A stretch of 64,000 bases of DNA from Wukongibacter sp050859025 (GTDB taxonomy: Bacteria > Bacillota > Clostridia > Peptostreptococcales > Caminicellaceae), in assembly GCF_050859025.1 (NCBI RefSeq), contig NZ_CP138200.1, positions 3,782,001 to 3,846,000 on the forward strand, given 5' to 3'. The translations under genes and the position numbers were made by a program. This document shows, piece after piece, positions 26,131 through 34,826 of the stretch. Under the pieces are notes generated by a model. It saw only the letters and a program-made list of their open reading frames with translations. It was not told where the DNA came from and searched no databases. Position 1 is the stretch's first letter; each line of letters begins with the position of its first letter.

Positions 26131-26938
26131 TCAGATTGTCGACAAAAGCCTACTAAGCTCCGGTAAAGTAGGCTTTTATATCTATATAAATAAAAATATA
26201 CAGTTTTCTTCCATAGCCTATTGGCTAGTTTCTTTAAATTCATGCATGCAAATTTGAGGGTTATTTCCATCGTTACTCTGGCTAACCCCCTAAGTCTTGT
26301 ATACCTCATTCCATGCTTCTCTTTTGCATCTGCAAAGACTCGCTCTATAGTTTCTTTTCTTCTCTTGTAAGCTCCTTTAATTAATGGTTTATGTCTTAAA
26401 TCATTTGCTTCGTCTAAATATTCTGCCCAAACATGGCGTGTTACAACCTTTTGATAAGCTTTACTTTGTGTACATTTATCTAGGTATATGCAATTCTTAC
26501 ATATATTTGGGTTCGATTTATACTCCTTATATCCATCTCTATTTGTCGTAGTATATTTTAATACCTGATTATTCGGGCATATGTATTGGTCGTAGTATTC
26601 ATCATACACGTATTCATATTTTTTAAAAAACCCTTTTTTAGTCATAGGTCTTTTATAGGGCATGGCTGGTAGCTTCTTATCATCAATTATTGTTTTACAT
26701 ATATATGGTGTTACATACCCTGCGTCTACAGCAATTATTTCTATATCATCAAAATATCTCTGTTTCACTTTATCATACACGTCGTTAAAAGCCTTACTAT
26801 CATGTACATTCCCAGCTGTAACTTCGAAACCTAGAATGAAGTTACTATCATCACATGCTGTATGAACAGAGTAAGCAAAACACTTTTCCTTTTCACTTTT
26901 GTAGAACATACCACTATCTTTATCTGTTTTGCTACAAA
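26118..26938 (-). pseudogene. IS1182-type transposase, C-terminal part (out of frame)
   Basis: This frame holds the catalytic DDE region: AYSVHTACDDSNFILGFEVTAG, then VDAGYVTP with the second Asp, a Cys cluster NICKNCIYLDKC and KETIERVFADAKEKHGMRYTRLRG with the Glu. It continues the N-terminal reading frame after a shift in the run of nine A residues at 26945-26953. One extra A, or a -1 slip there, restores one product (TKKKTVICSKTDKDSG). It is either a broken gene or one decoded by slippage. Its last codons and stop lie in the flanking target hairpin. Confidence 0.8.
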
Positions 26939-27655
26939 TTACTGTTTTTTTTTAGTTTCATTGGTACTTGGTTTTAAAGGCTTTTTACCATGACTTTCTC
27001 TATCAATTGCAATTTCCTTATCTAATTGCTCTTGATATCTTTTAGCTTCAATCACCTTTTCTTCTTTAACATACTTTTTCTTATTAGCGCTAGCCTTAAC
27101 ATGCGTAGCATCTATGAAAACTTGTTCAGGATGTATATAATTATGCTTATCAGCTTCTTGAAGAATCTTAGCAAAAATATTATTAAACAGGTTACTATCA
27201 CTAAATCTTCTTTCGTAATTCTTACTAAATGTTGAAAAATGGGGTATCTTTTCACTCATTGAGCACCCGATAAACCACCTATACGCAATATTAACCTCTA
27301 ACTCTTTGATTGTTTGTCTCATAGACGAAATTCCATATAGATATTGAATTAATATTATCTTGATTAAAACAACTGGATCTATACTTGGTCTACCAATATC
27401 TTTAGAATATAACTCCTTAACTTCATCATAGATGAAATTAAAGTCTATAGCTTTTTCGATTTTTCTAAGTAAATGTTCCTTAGGAACAAGATCTTCAATT
27501 GCATTCATTTCAATTTGGTATCTATTATCATTTGTTCTTTTAGTCAGCACAATACTCAATCCTTTCTTAGAAATCTATACTATATATATTCTACATAAAA
27601 AGAGAGAATCCTTTTTGAATATTAGGATTCTCTCATATACTTTGTCGACAGACTG
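26132..27655 (-). mobile_element. IS1182-family-like insertion sequence (1.52 kb)
   Basis: Inverted ends CAGATTGTCGACAAAA (left) and CAGTCTGTCGACAAAG (right, reversed) enclose the split transposase. Both sides carry the same 29-bp terminator hairpin, which looks like a target duplication of a whole hairpin. Near the left end is a second stem, AGCCTACT / AGTAGGCT (26148-26175), and near the right end GAGAGAATCCT / AGGATTCTCTC (27602-27634), which may block outside transcription. Confidence 0.85.
26939..27559 (-). pseudogene. IS1182-type transposase, N-terminal part
   Basis: 206 residues with the IS1182-type N-terminus: IEDLVPKEHLLRKIEKAID, DPVVLIKIILIQYLYGISS, then RWFIGCSMSEKIPHFSTFSK and VFIDATHVKASANKKK, where FIDATHVKA carries the first catalytic Asp. 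The frame ends just after a Lys run encoded by nine A residues, in the region that links to the second half in intact family members. The site CTAAGAAAGGATTGAG precedes the start. Alone it lacks the rest of the DDE triad. Confidence 0.8.
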
Positions 27656-27684
27656 AGCTAATAGTTATATCTTAACTATTAGCT
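27656..27684. terminator. terminator hairpin, copy 2 (between IS and MITE)
   Basis: Identical to 26102-26130 (12-bp stem, loop TATCT). It is shared by the right end of the IS and the end of the MITE and carries no T tract of its own. Confidence 0.7.
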
Positions 27685-27835
27685 CAGGCTGTTGACAAAC
27701 CCGAATTTCTGCGTTATTGCTTCAACCAAGAACCCTTACGTATGTATATATACGCTGCGGTCTCTTGGTTTCAGCACGCCTTGAACTTCAGTTTTCTCAA
27801 CAGCCTACCATCTTGTTGACTTTGTCAACAATCTG
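27685..27835 (-). mobile_element. MITE-like element, copy 2 (151 bp)
   Basis: An inverted copy of the element at 19569-19719, with ends CAGGCTGTTGACAAAC and (reversed) CAGATTGTTGACAAAG. The central stem here is AACCAAGA (27724-27731) / TCTTGGTT (27763-27770). Relative to copy 1 a T-A pair has become C-G on both arms, so pairing is kept. It is flanked by hairpin copies 2 and 3. It presumably moves with the IS1182-type transposase, whose ends it shares. Confidence 0.8.
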
Positions 27836-27873
27836 AGCTAATAGTTATATCTTAACTATTAGCTTTTTATATT
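27836..27873. terminator. terminator hairpin, copy 3 (original right flank)
   Basis: The same 29-bp hairpin, followed on the plus strand by TTTTATATTTTT. With the left flank at 26097 it reconstructs one bidirectional terminator that originally ended the MATE transcript. Confidence 0.75.
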
Positions 27874-27993
27874 TTTGCAATTATTTATTAAGTTTTAGAT
27901 ATCTACAAACAGCTACCTTCCTTGTATATTCCCACGAAAAAATTTCTGCAAATGGAGGAACTACTTTTTGAGGTACTTCATCTTTAGCATTGT

Positions 27994-29355
27994 TTATACT
28001 CTTACTATTTTCCACTTACCCTTTATATAAAATATTATGACAACAATCATTTCAGCTACTTCTGCTACTACAAAACTTATCCAAATCATCTCAATAGGCA
28101 ACCTAAAAACATATACAACTAAAAGGAGCAGAGGCACCTGAACTATCCATCTAGAAACAAGACTAGAAACAAAAAAGGGTAAATTATATCCAGAGCCAGA
28201 AAATACAGTTCCCAGACCAAATAGAACTCCAAGTGCAATCATTCCTGGCATAATAATACGAATCATTGGTATACCTATATCAATAACATCTTTATCATCT
28301 ACAAAAATCTTCATTATTTGAGCTGGAAAGGCGATGGCAAATAGACCACAAGCACCTGCAATTGCTGCACATAGCTTTGCAGCAGTTTTAGCCGTTTTGT
28401 CAGCACGATCTATATCTAGAGCGCCTAGATTTTGTCCTACAATAGTACTGCCTCCCATAGAAAATCCTAATAGTGGCATAAAAATGAGTCCCATTAATCT
28501 ATGACCTATACCCATAGCTGCAACAGCAGCTGTTCCATAAAGACCTATCATCTTTATAACCAGAAATCCTGATAGATTTCTTAATAAGTTTTCAAATCCA
28601 GATGGTAATCCTATTGTTATTAGCTTTTTATCTAGCTCTCTATCAAGTTTAAATAGTCCTTTTATAGATATTCTTATATCGGTTCTACCTGATAAAAATA
28701 TCCAAAATCCCAAAGAACATGCAACTGTTATACTTATAACTGTAGCTACTGCTGCTCCAAAAACACCTAACCCCAATCCTGGTATACCTATAAAAGGAAC
28801 TCTATTAAACATGAATATGGGGTCCAGTATAATATTTAAAAGAGCTGAAATCCCCATTATATACATAGGCTTCTTCGAATCGCCTATGCATCTAAGAGCA
28901 GTATTTAGTGAAAAAGATGAAAAGAATATAGGTAAAAAGAAAATTCTTATATATCCATAGCTTAAACCATTCTTAATAACGGCTATATCATTGGTGAAAA
29001 AATTTAGTAAAGGCGCCATACCAAAATAGAGTATAATAGCCGCAATTATTGCTACTATTGCTTTAAATGTTATTGTCTGTTCTATTGCTTTCTTTGTCTT
29101 CTCAATATCCTTTTTTCCGTAACTTTGAGATATTAGAGAAATAGAGCTAGTACCTATTATTTCATTTAAAACCTCAACCATCCAAAATAGTGCTGTGAAT
29201 ATTGTTACGCCTGCTACAGCTTCTGCAGATATCCTCCCTATCCAAATCATATCAACTATATCATAAAATGTTTGGGCAATAAATCCAAGCATAGTAGGCA
29301 TAGCCATATATATTAGGTTTCCCGCTATACTTCCCTTTGTCAAATCTCTTTCCAT
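27994..29355 (-). CDS. MATE family efflux transporter
   Basis: A 453-residue membrane protein with 12 predicted helices in two halves. The N-terminal half has FYDIVDMIWIGRISAEAVAGVT, typical of MATE cation-coupled multidrug exporters; the second half shows GIGHRLMGLIFMPLLGFSMGGSTIVGQNLGA. Likely substrates are cationic drugs or small metabolites exported with Na+ or H+. The ATG follows GAGGTG by 6-8 nt. It is a single gene with a palindrome in its leader. Confidence 0.94.
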   Translation of the reverse strand: MERDLTKGSIAGNLIYMAMPTMLGFIAQTFYDIVDMIWIGRISAEAVAGVTIFTALFWMVEVLNEIIGTSSISLISQSYGKKDIEKTKKAIEQTITFKAIVAIIAAIILYFGMAPLLNFFTNDIAVIKNGLSYGYIRIFFLPIFFSSFSLNTALRCIGDSKKPMYIMGISALLNIILDPIFMFNRVPFIGIPGLGLGVFGAAVATVISITVACSLGFWIFLSGRTDIRISIKGLFKLDRELDKKLITIGLPSGFENLLRNLSGFLVIKMIGLYGTAAVAAMGIGHRLMGLIFMPLLGFSMGGSTIVGQNLGALDIDRADKTAKTAAKLCAAIAGACGLFAIAFPAQIMKIFVDDKDVIDIGIPMIRIIMPGMIALGVLFGLGTVFSGSGYNLPFFVSSLVSRWIVQVPLLLLVVYVFRLPIEMIWISFVVAEVAEMIVVIIFYIKGKWKIVRV

Positions 29356-29374
29356 AAAATCACCTCATATGTCA

Positions 29375-29388
29375 GATAAACGTTTATC
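29375..29388. promoter_or_regulatory. palindrome in the MATE leader, possible operator
   Basis: GATAAACGTTTATC is a perfect 14-bp palindrome 20 nt upstream of the MATE start codon and just before its ribosome binding site. The position fits a repressor site (TetR/MarR type), but no regulator gene is adjacent. Confidence 0.4.
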
Positions 29389-29444
29389 ATTTATAGCTTA
29401 AAATATTTCATTTACCAAATTTTCATACAAGTATTCAGTTTGCT

Positions 29445-30308
29445 CTATATTTCTTTATTGAAAAAGTAATGAGTATGTCCTTTAGGATAATCATCCTCAA
29501 CTGCTATTAGTTTATAATTAAGCTTCTTATAAAACTCCGGAGCTTGAAAGCTAAAGGTATCAAGGCGAATTAATTTATATCCTTTTTCTTTAGCAATCTT
29601 CTCAAGCCTCAGTAAAAGTTTTTTACCATATCCTAATCCACGATATTTATCATCAACCCAAAGAAAAGATACCCACAAATACTCCATAACTCTTTTACTT
29701 AAGATCCCTGCTATAAGCTTCTCTTTATGGTCTTTTAAAATCAAATTAATTTCTTCTTCGTGGCTAGCTTCATTTTTATAAAATTCATCTATATATTTTT
29801 GGACCAAGTATTTTTCATCATTATCAGTATACGCTTGAGGAATCTTTAATTCTTTTCTATCTTTTAATCTCATCAATATTTCTTTTCTTAGATAATAGCA
29901 TTTGTATCCTCTAGAATAGCTATCTTCAATTCCTATCACTCTGTAATCATACTTCTTATAAAATTCAGGGTCTTTAAAACTATATGTGTTAAAATATATC
30001 AAATCACAATTTTTTTCTCCAGCTATTTTTTCAACCTCTAACAAGAGTTTTTCTCCATACCCTTGATTACGATATCTTTCATCAACCCAGTGAACATATA
30101 TCCTTAAACAATTGAAAAACTTGCTACACAAAATTCCTCCAAAAACTTCACCTTCTTCATTTCTTAAAATTAAATTTATTTTCTCTGTTTCCCTTTCCTC
30201 TGTTATTTTACTATTATTAAATTCGATTATATTCTGAGTTATATAATCTGCTTCCTCATTAGTACATCCCATAGTAATCTCTATTTCTTTCTTATTTTCC
30301 TCCTTCAT
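29445..30308 (-). CDS. tandem GNAT acetyltransferase
   Basis: 287 residues made of two homologous GNAT domains. Each has a WVDERYRNQGYGEKLLLEVE / WVDDKYRGLGYGKKLLLRLE acetyl-CoA-binding motif (Q/RxxGxG/A) and a matching C-terminal strand (FNTYSFKDPEFYKKYDYRVI and LDTFSFQAPEFYKKLNYKLI). The two domains are about 45% alike by eye, so the gene arose by internal duplication. The acceptor substrate is unknown. ATG at 30308 follows AAAGGAGG; the frame extends upstream without a site. Confidence 0.88.
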   Translation of the reverse strand: MKEENKKEIEITMGCTNEEADYITQNIIEFNNSKITEERETEKINLILRNEEGEVFGGILCSKFFNCLRIYVHWVDERYRNQGYGEKLLLEVEKIAGEKNCDLIYFNTYSFKDPEFYKKYDYRVIGIEDSYSRGYKCYYLRKEILMRLKDRKELKIPQAYTDNDEKYLVQKYIDEFYKNEASHEEEINLILKDHKEKLIAGILSKRVMEYLWVSFLWVDDKYRGLGYGKKLLLRLEKIAKEKGYKLIRLDTFSFQAPEFYKKLNYKLIAVEDDYPKGHTHYFFNKEI

Positions 30309-30361
30309 AAAAGCCTCCTTTCTCATGATAACCATTCGAGTTTTTTATCAAAAAATAGCCT

Positions 30362-30396
30362 TAATAAAATCCACCAGTAAGCCTGATGGATTTTTG
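30362..30396 (-). terminator. terminator of the DinB-like gene
   Basis: AAATCCACCA / TGATGGATTT hairpin (about 30367-30394, loop GTAAGCC), followed in the minus direction by TTTATTAAGG. A T run also follows on the plus strand. Confidence 0.6.
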
Positions 30397-30401
30397 CAAT
30401 A

Positions 30402-31091
30402 TTATCGATTTACCCTAAGACCTCTTCTTTTAGCCTCCATTGACTCATTTATATGTACTAAATGATGACGGGTAGCCTGCATGAGTAAGATTCCCGATAC
30501 AGTCTTTTTTCTCCAAAAATCAATCAGCCATAAAGCATTTTCATCCTTCGCAACTGCACCTAATTCAATAGCCTTTTCAAGTCCACTCTCTAAAGCCTTT
30601 CTCTTTAAATCACCATATACAAGGGAATTAACAATCTTACGAGTCTTTTTCCCAACTGCTTTTCGATATCCTCTCAAAGCCTGCATATCTATTGTCCCAC
30701 TGAATTCCAATATACCATCCGAATTTAATGCATTACCTGTATCATAAATAGACGAATTCATCCTCTTTAACCAATTATCCTTATCAATCACTTGCTCCTC
30801 ATCAGCAACAAGAAGATTCATTGCAATATCTTCAATACGTGCTGAATGCCACATACCATATGCAATTGTCCGTCCCTTTTTGTTCTGACCCTTACGAAAG
30901 GTTATTTCATCAGTCCCTTCCCATAGCTCATCTTCAAATGTTACACATTTGATTCCAGAAATATCAGAATCATGTATTTGTGCATGTTGGTACATAAACA
31001 AGTCTATTGCCTTCTTAAATGTCAATTCCTTTTTTAACAGATTTCTAAGTATCTTATGGTTCTCATTCCATACTTTTTTAGTATTCTCCAT
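30402..31091 (-). CDS. DinB-like four-helix protein
   Basis: A 229-residue soluble helical protein. The pattern TIAYGMWHSARIEDIAMNLLV (central His and Asp), LFMYQHAQIH and LLMQATRHHLVHINE supplies three spaced His positions, as in the DinB/YfiT metal-binding four-helix bundle family. Such proteins often act as thiol transferases or metal hydrolases; which applies is unknown. Translation starts at ATG 31091, preceded by a run of eight G residues that serves as the Shine-Dalgarno. It stands alone between terminators. Confidence 0.75.
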   Translation of the reverse strand: MENTKKVWNENHKILRNLLKKELTFKKAIDLFMYQHAQIHDSDISGIKCVTFEDELWEGTDEITFRKGQNKKGRTIAYGMWHSARIEDIAMNLLVADEEQVIDKDNWLKRMNSSIYDTGNALNSDGILEFSGTIDMQALRGYRKAVGKKTRKIVNSLVYGDLKRKALESGLEKAIELGAVAKDENALWLIDFWRKKTVSGILLMQATRHHLVHINESMEAKRRGLRVNR

Positions 31092-31246
31092 TGTTCTTCC
31101 CCCCCCAAAAAAAGAATAAAGAAAAGATTACATCTCATCATTACATTATAATCACCTTTCCCTAGAACAATTCGCTTTTAAACTATCATTTAAAAATTAA
31201 TGATGATGAAATTTTTGATGTCTATTAATTATAGCCTAGTACCTAT

Positions 31247-31675
31247 TTATAATTTACCTAATCTTTTTAATAAATAGGCATACTCTATAAAGCGTGGTGA
31301 TTTTTCTATTATATCTTTATTACTGACACCTTTAAATAGAATTAGATCAAACATCATTTCTTCGTCACCATTAGAAACAGTCAAATATTTTGTTTTCTTT
31401 TCCACTTCTACGATTATATCTTCTTCAATACAGCTAAAGTTAGCAATTTCAGACTGTTTCTTTTGTTTTTTATTTCTTAAATCCTTTGATATCCTATATG
31501 ATTTAAATTCTAATCCAAGCTTCTCAGCCGGATATTCTTTTGCCTGCAGAAATTTATTCTTATTATATTTAAAATATTGCTTTAATTCTTCTTTTGATGG
31601 CCCGTCTAATCTAAAAATAATTTTCATAGGTCCATCTTCATTTTTGACTCTAAAATTGTTCTTAAAAAACTCCAT
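31247..31675 (-). CDS. hypothetical protein
   Basis: 142 residues, not recognised. It is charged and mixed alpha/beta, with a Lys-rich middle (SKDLRNKKQKKQSE) and a C-terminal strand-helix segment MMFDLILFKGVSNKDIIEKS. No signal peptide, membrane segment or Cys-rich motif. The ATG at 31675 (MEFFKNNFRVKNE) is chosen because AAGGTG lies 7 nt before it; the frame runs back to a TTG at 31714 that has no proper site. It is the last gene before the GC-rich island. Confidence 0.5.
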   Translation of the reverse strand: MEFFKNNFRVKNEDGPMKIIFRLDGPSKEELKQYFKYNKNKFLQAKEYPAEKLGLEFKSYRISKDLRNKKQKKQSEIANFSCIEEDIIVEVEKKTKYLTVSNGDEEMMFDLILFKGVSNKDIIEKSPRFIEYAYLLKRLGKL

Positions 31676-31739
31676 ATATTTCACCTTTTTCTTTGATTCT
31701 CCATCTCCCTCCAATTTCCTCTATTTTTATTTTATTTAG

Positions 31740-31757
31740 CACGTGGATTAGAGACAT
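31740..31757 (+). repeat. left boundary repeat of the GC-rich island
   Basis: cacgtggattagagacatt here and ctcgtggattagggacgtt at 38484-38502 share cgtggattagRgac in direct orientation and bracket the GC-rich block 31.86-38.3 kb. The right copy is also the REP next to the RAYT gene. Confidence 0.4.
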
Positions 31758-31858
31758 TAGACCAGAGATTTGCTGATAGCAGTTAATTCTTGCCTAGCCT
31801 ACAAGTAATCCTGATAAACAGTACAGACAACTCCCGGCTATTTGCACCTTTTTTGTTT

Positions 31859-32620
31859 TCATATTGATGCTCCTGCCTTTACTTTATAGGACTGCTGCGT
31901 CTTATCGGACTTGCGTGTTACACCCAAGATAATCAAGAATAAACCGATGACTGCATACACAGTCTTTCCAATCCACACAGAAAACGGCACCATAAAAGCC
32001 GGTTCACCCCCTGTTCCGATTGGCAGGGACAAGGGCATCTTCTGAAAAAAGCTGCTTCCAAGCAAGTCAAGAGCATTCGGCACAGAGAGATAACCAAGCA
32101 AAAAAACGAGCGGCATCAGCGCATAGATCAATGCAGGATGTATTTTACCTAAAATAATGCCAACACCAAGAACAAACAGCATAGCAGGGATCAGCGTCAG
32201 AAGCGCAGGCAGCAGAAAATGGCTGAAATCCGTATATCGAAAGTTTACCGCATAAAAACACAGGCCCACACAAACCGAAACCACGGAAATGCAAATGAAT
32301 CCTACAACCATTGCGCCGCAGCGTAACAAACCAAGCTGTTTCTGATCCATAGGTGTAGTATCGGTGATACGGCGCACCTCCTGTTCTTGTCTGGAATAGA
32401 GAAAGGATATGAAAAACAACAGAGCAATCAGTAAAATCGGCAGCATCCTTGAGAGATACATTCCAAAGCTCCATTCGGAAAACGGAGCCGTATTTGCCGT
32501 TCCCAGGACAATTTCACCTGCCATTACCTGATAGCTGTACAAAAAGGTGATAACGAGCAAACCCGCAAAAAATTTGTTGCATAGAATACGGTGTATCTCA
32601 TACTTAAATAGCTTAATCAA
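31859..32620 (-). CDS. ABC-2 type permease subunit
   Basis: A 253-residue membrane protein with six to seven hydrophobic helices, e.g. MLPILLIALLFFISFLYSRQ, CGAMVVGFICISVVSVCVGL, ALIYALMPLVFLLGYLSV. ERR-like segment EQEVRRITDTTPMDQKQLGLLRC follows the pattern of ABC-2 permeases of the NatB/YhaP type. It overlaps the upstream permease gene by 8 nt, so the two are coupled and probably pair with the ATPase at 34823-35677. Codon use and GC are clearly higher than in the flanking genes, indicating transfer. The substrate is unknown; peptide resistance or export is a reasonable guess. Confidence 0.8.
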   Translation of the reverse strand: MIKLFKYEIHRILCNKFFAGLLVITFLYSYQVMAGEIVLGTANTAPFSEWSFGMYLSRMLPILLIALLFFISFLYSRQEQEVRRITDTTPMDQKQLGLLRCGAMVVGFICISVVSVCVGLCFYAVNFRYTDFSHFLLPALLTLIPAMLFVLGVGIILGKIHPALIYALMPLVFLLGYLSVPNALDLLGSSFFQKMPLSLPIGTGGEPAFMVPFSVWIGKTVYAVIGLFLIILGVTRKSDKTQQSYKVKAGASI

Positions 32621-34826
32621 TGTTCAATTCCTCCTCTGTTAATTCGCAGGCGTTCAGAAAATCGTGCCATGTGATAAAGGGCGGATACTCTGTGCCTCCG
32701 TTTTGATACAACTCGGTCAGAACGTCATCCATTTTATCCTCACCGATAAGCTGAGCTGCTTGATAGATTTTGAGTGCCATACCTGCATGGGTTCTGATGG
32801 TCGAAAACTCCACCTGTAAATCTGCAATGTACTTTTCCAAGAGTATATCCGCATATTCAGGATGTCGGACATAGAAATTGCGATTCATATTGTTCCACGC
32901 CTTTTTCCATTCTTCCACATGATTCTCTATAGCGTAATCTTCGCCGTACATTTCCTTCGCCATCCGATAGGCGGCGTAGACAGACAGGCCACCATTCGTC
33001 CAATCTAGATTTTCATCATCCATAACCATAACACCTTGCAGCCACCATGTCTGAATAATTTCTGTAGAAATGCTGTCAGCGATGGTTGCCCCACTATGGG
33101 AGTTGATATATCCATCCTCGCTGAAAAGAGATTCGTCCATAATGTTCAAGTTGCCGGAGCTGCCCCCGCCGAACATATGCCCAGCCGTTTCTAAAATGCT
33201 GAAAGGTTCAGCCTCCGTGTGACTCAAAGGGCCAAATCGCTTTGTACAATAGGTAATGGTATCCTCCAAAATCTGCTGAATCCCCAGATTTTCCATCTGC
33301 TTCTCATGCTTTCCGCTATAATAAAAGTAGATGGATGTTTCACTGCCGGACAGTTCTTTCTTGACATAATCCCCAGCGAACAAGCTTATGGAACCGTTTG
33401 GATCGTCAATACGCCATGTTTTTGTACCGTTTGAATTCTCATGGATAACCTGTGCCGGTTTACCGGATGAAATCAGTTCAAGTTCTGCCGAGAGGGTAAT
33501 TTCTCCGGTAACTCCGGCACCTTTGGCTGACGCATTTATAACAGGGCGAAGGTGAATACCGTTAAGCTCCACATAATCCTTCTCAATCTTATAACCGGAT
33601 AAATGCTTGCGGGTTTCCGACCATATTTTGGGGTAGCCTTCATATCTTACTTCAAGCCTGATTTCTTTTTCATAAGGTAATGAAAGCACAATATCCTTCA
33701 TCTGTTCATGGTCGTTCTTCTTGTCCGTGAAAGAAACTTCCTCACCATTGGCGGTAATGCGGTAAATGGTATAGCCGGGATTGATTTGTAAAATACACTC
33801 CTGTGGCTTACCACTACTGTTTTTTAACTGATACACCGCTATGCTTTTCAGGCGACAACGGGAAGTCTCAATGTCCGTATCAAGCTGTGTGGATACCAGC
33901 GTAAGGTTGGGATTTTCCTCGGCGTAAGGACTGTCCATGACCACAATCGTTTGAGTACCACCAACTCCCAAACCGTAAATTTTCACCGGAGAGTGATCGA
34001 TATATGGTTCCGCATGATAAAGATAAATGCCAAAGCATAGGAACGCGATGGACAGTGCCGGGATATAGGCCTTGTGGACATTATGAGAAAAAGAACCAAA
34101 TAACCCTTTCCGATGATTGCGTACACACAGAAGGGAAAGAAACCATATCCCCGACAGGATACTCAGCCAGAAAAGACGGTTATAGACCGCTGTGCGAAAG
34201 ATAATCCCATTGCTGAAATCGTCGGACAGTCCCGGTACAAGCGGGTTAATCCACCGAAGGAGATATTCGCTTTCCATCCAGCGGCTTAGGCTTAAAAATG
34301 TAAATACAGCAAAAAGGACAAAGCTTAGATCCACCCGACGAACAATCTGATAAAACGCCGAAGCCGCCAAAATTGACAACCAAAGTGAGGGCAGCATCAG
34401 GATAAAAAAGCATTCCAGATATTCAGTAGGATTAAACACCACGCCCATCCGATAGACAGTATAGGGTAGATAAAGGGTAGCGGCAGCTACGGTTGTGACG
34501 AACGCCACTGCAAGCAGGGAAATGAGCTTTGCCCCGCCCAGCAGTAGCGGAGAAGCAATGCTCTCCGTCAGGGCATCGGTATGGTACTTGTATACCCGAT
34601 CCAATTCATACAGCACAAGGAGCGCAAACAGAATCCCGCCGCCAAGCCCTCCGGCCAGCACCGGATTTGCCAGTACAAGACTAGCGGTAGTGACCGCAAC
34701 AGCCGTTTGGTGAACGCTGTATCCCACAAGGGGACAAATAAGCATAAGTACCATCACCAGCCATGTGAATTTCGACCGGAAAATACGGCCTGTTTCTACC
34801 TTCATGTAGGAAAAAAAGCTCATCAT
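32613..34826 (-). CDS. ABC-2 permease fused to an inactive M1-peptidase-like domain
   Basis: 737 residues. The N-terminal 260 hold about six or seven membrane helices (FTWLVMVLMLICPLVGYS, GGILFALLVLYELDR and so on). The remaining 470 lie outside and end in a gluzincin-like domain: STEIIQTWWLQG stands where active M1 enzymes have HExxHxWWG, and WTNGGLSVYAAYR where they have NEGLAVY. Both zinc His residues and the second Glu are lost, so it cannot be a normal metallopeptidase and may bind peptide. ATG follows AAGGAGGGAG. It overlaps the ATPase gene by 4 nt. Confidence 0.82.
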   Translation of the reverse strand: MMSFFSYMKVETGRIFRSKFTWLVMVLMLICPLVGYSVHQTAVAVTTASLVLANPVLAGGLGGGILFALLVLYELDRVYKYHTDALTESIASPLLLGGAKLISLLAVAFVTTVAAATLYLPYTVYRMGVVFNPTEYLECFFILMLPSLWLSILAASAFYQIVRRVDLSFVLFAVFTFLSLSRWMESEYLLRWINPLVPGLSDDFSNGIIFRTAVYNRLFWLSILSGIWFLSLLCVRNHRKGLFGSFSHNVHKAYIPALSIAFLCFGIYLYHAEPYIDHSPVKIYGLGVGGTQTIVVMDSPYAEENPNLTLVSTQLDTDIETSRCRLKSIAVYQLKNSSGKPQECILQINPGYTIYRITANGEEVSFTDKKNDHEQMKDIVLSLPYEKEIRLEVRYEGYPKIWSETRKHLSGYKIEKDYVELNGIHLRPVINASAKGAGVTGEITLSAELELISSGKPAQVIHENSNGTKTWRIDDPNGSISLFAGDYVKKELSGSETSIYFYYSGKHEKQMENLGIQQILEDTITYCTKRFGPLSHTEAEPFSILETAGHMFGGGSSGNLNIMDESLFSEDGYINSHSGATIADSISTEIIQTWWLQGVMVMDDENLDWTNGGLSVYAAYRMAKEMYGEDYAIENHVEEWKKAWNNMNRNFYVRHPEYADILLEKYIADLQVEFSTIRTHAGMALKIYQAAQLIGEDKMDDVLTELYQNGGTEYPPFITWHDFLNACELTEEELNID

